DNA of 11,166 bases. Origin: JABIBU01 sp964464685 (lineage in GTDB: Bacteria; Patescibacteriota; Patescibacteriia; Magasanikbacterales; UBA922). The stretch is from contig CAYXGV010000032.1 of NCBI GenBank assembly GCA_964464685.1, forward strand, positions 1 through 11,166, in the 5' to 3' direction. The position numbers and the translations under genes were made by a program. Shown one piece after another: positions 11,136 to 11,166 of this stretch (position 1 is its first letter; every line of letters begins with the position of its first letter). The notes under the pieces were generated by a model. The model had not been told where the DNA came from, searched no databases, and saw only the letters and a list, made by a program, of their open reading frames with translations.

Positions 11136-11166
11136 AAAATATAGATTAAAAAACAAACCTGGTGAG

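Overview
The window looks like a chromosomal segment of a Candidate Phyla Radiation bacterium (Patescibacteria, perhaps a Parcubacteria-type lineage). This is inferred, not proven. The DNA is AT-rich and most genes have no Shine-Dalgarno sequence. The gene families (BRO-type antirepressor, small two-helix membrane protein, DUF234-type ATPase, PilM/CheY/pilin/PilD pilus set) are ones typical of that group. Stop codons are TAA or TAG for all ten genes whose ends are visible, and the long genes read through intact without needing TGA as a sense codon.

Layout. The left 4.6 kb is read on the minus strand. In transcription order it holds cysS (4638-3142), a DUF234-type AAA ATPase with a C-terminal nuclease-like fold (2963-1521), a short hypothetical gene abutting it (1476-1294, probably starting further upstream), a small membrane protein (1105-836), and a BRO-N antirepressor-like gene that runs off the left edge (812-1). 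From 4983 onward everything is on the plus strand: pilM, a stand-alone CheY-like receiver, a type IV prepilin with a rho-independent terminator, the prepilin peptidase pilD, the NAD-dependent DNA ligase ligA, and a small acidic hypothetical protein. The pilus genes form a functional group: PilD processes the prepilin, PilM belongs to the inner-membrane assembly platform, and the receiver is a plausible regulator. cysS and ligA are housekeeping genes.

The most unusual aspect is the density and variety of small palindromic or repeat elements. Most gaps between genes on the plus strand, and two on the minus side, contain at least one. Several are nested inside others, such as an element inside 29-bp inverted repeats at 6617-6837 and a palindrome inside an inverted-repeat arm at 8355-8413. 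At least three, probably four, lie in frame inside the essential genes cysS and ligA. The ligA insert matches 27 of 28 bases of an intergenic element upstream of cysS. This resembles the Rickettsia palindromic elements, in which mobile repeats add peptide segments to working proteins.

Regulatory signals are legible: a TTTACA-17-TATAAT promoter for cysS, a TTGACA-18-TATACT promoter with three GTATAC sites for the ATPase, three extended -10 (TGnTATAAT) promoters upstream of pilM and the receiver, and a TTGCTT-17-TATAAT promoter for the last gene. No rRNA, tRNA, CRISPR array or transposase gene was found.
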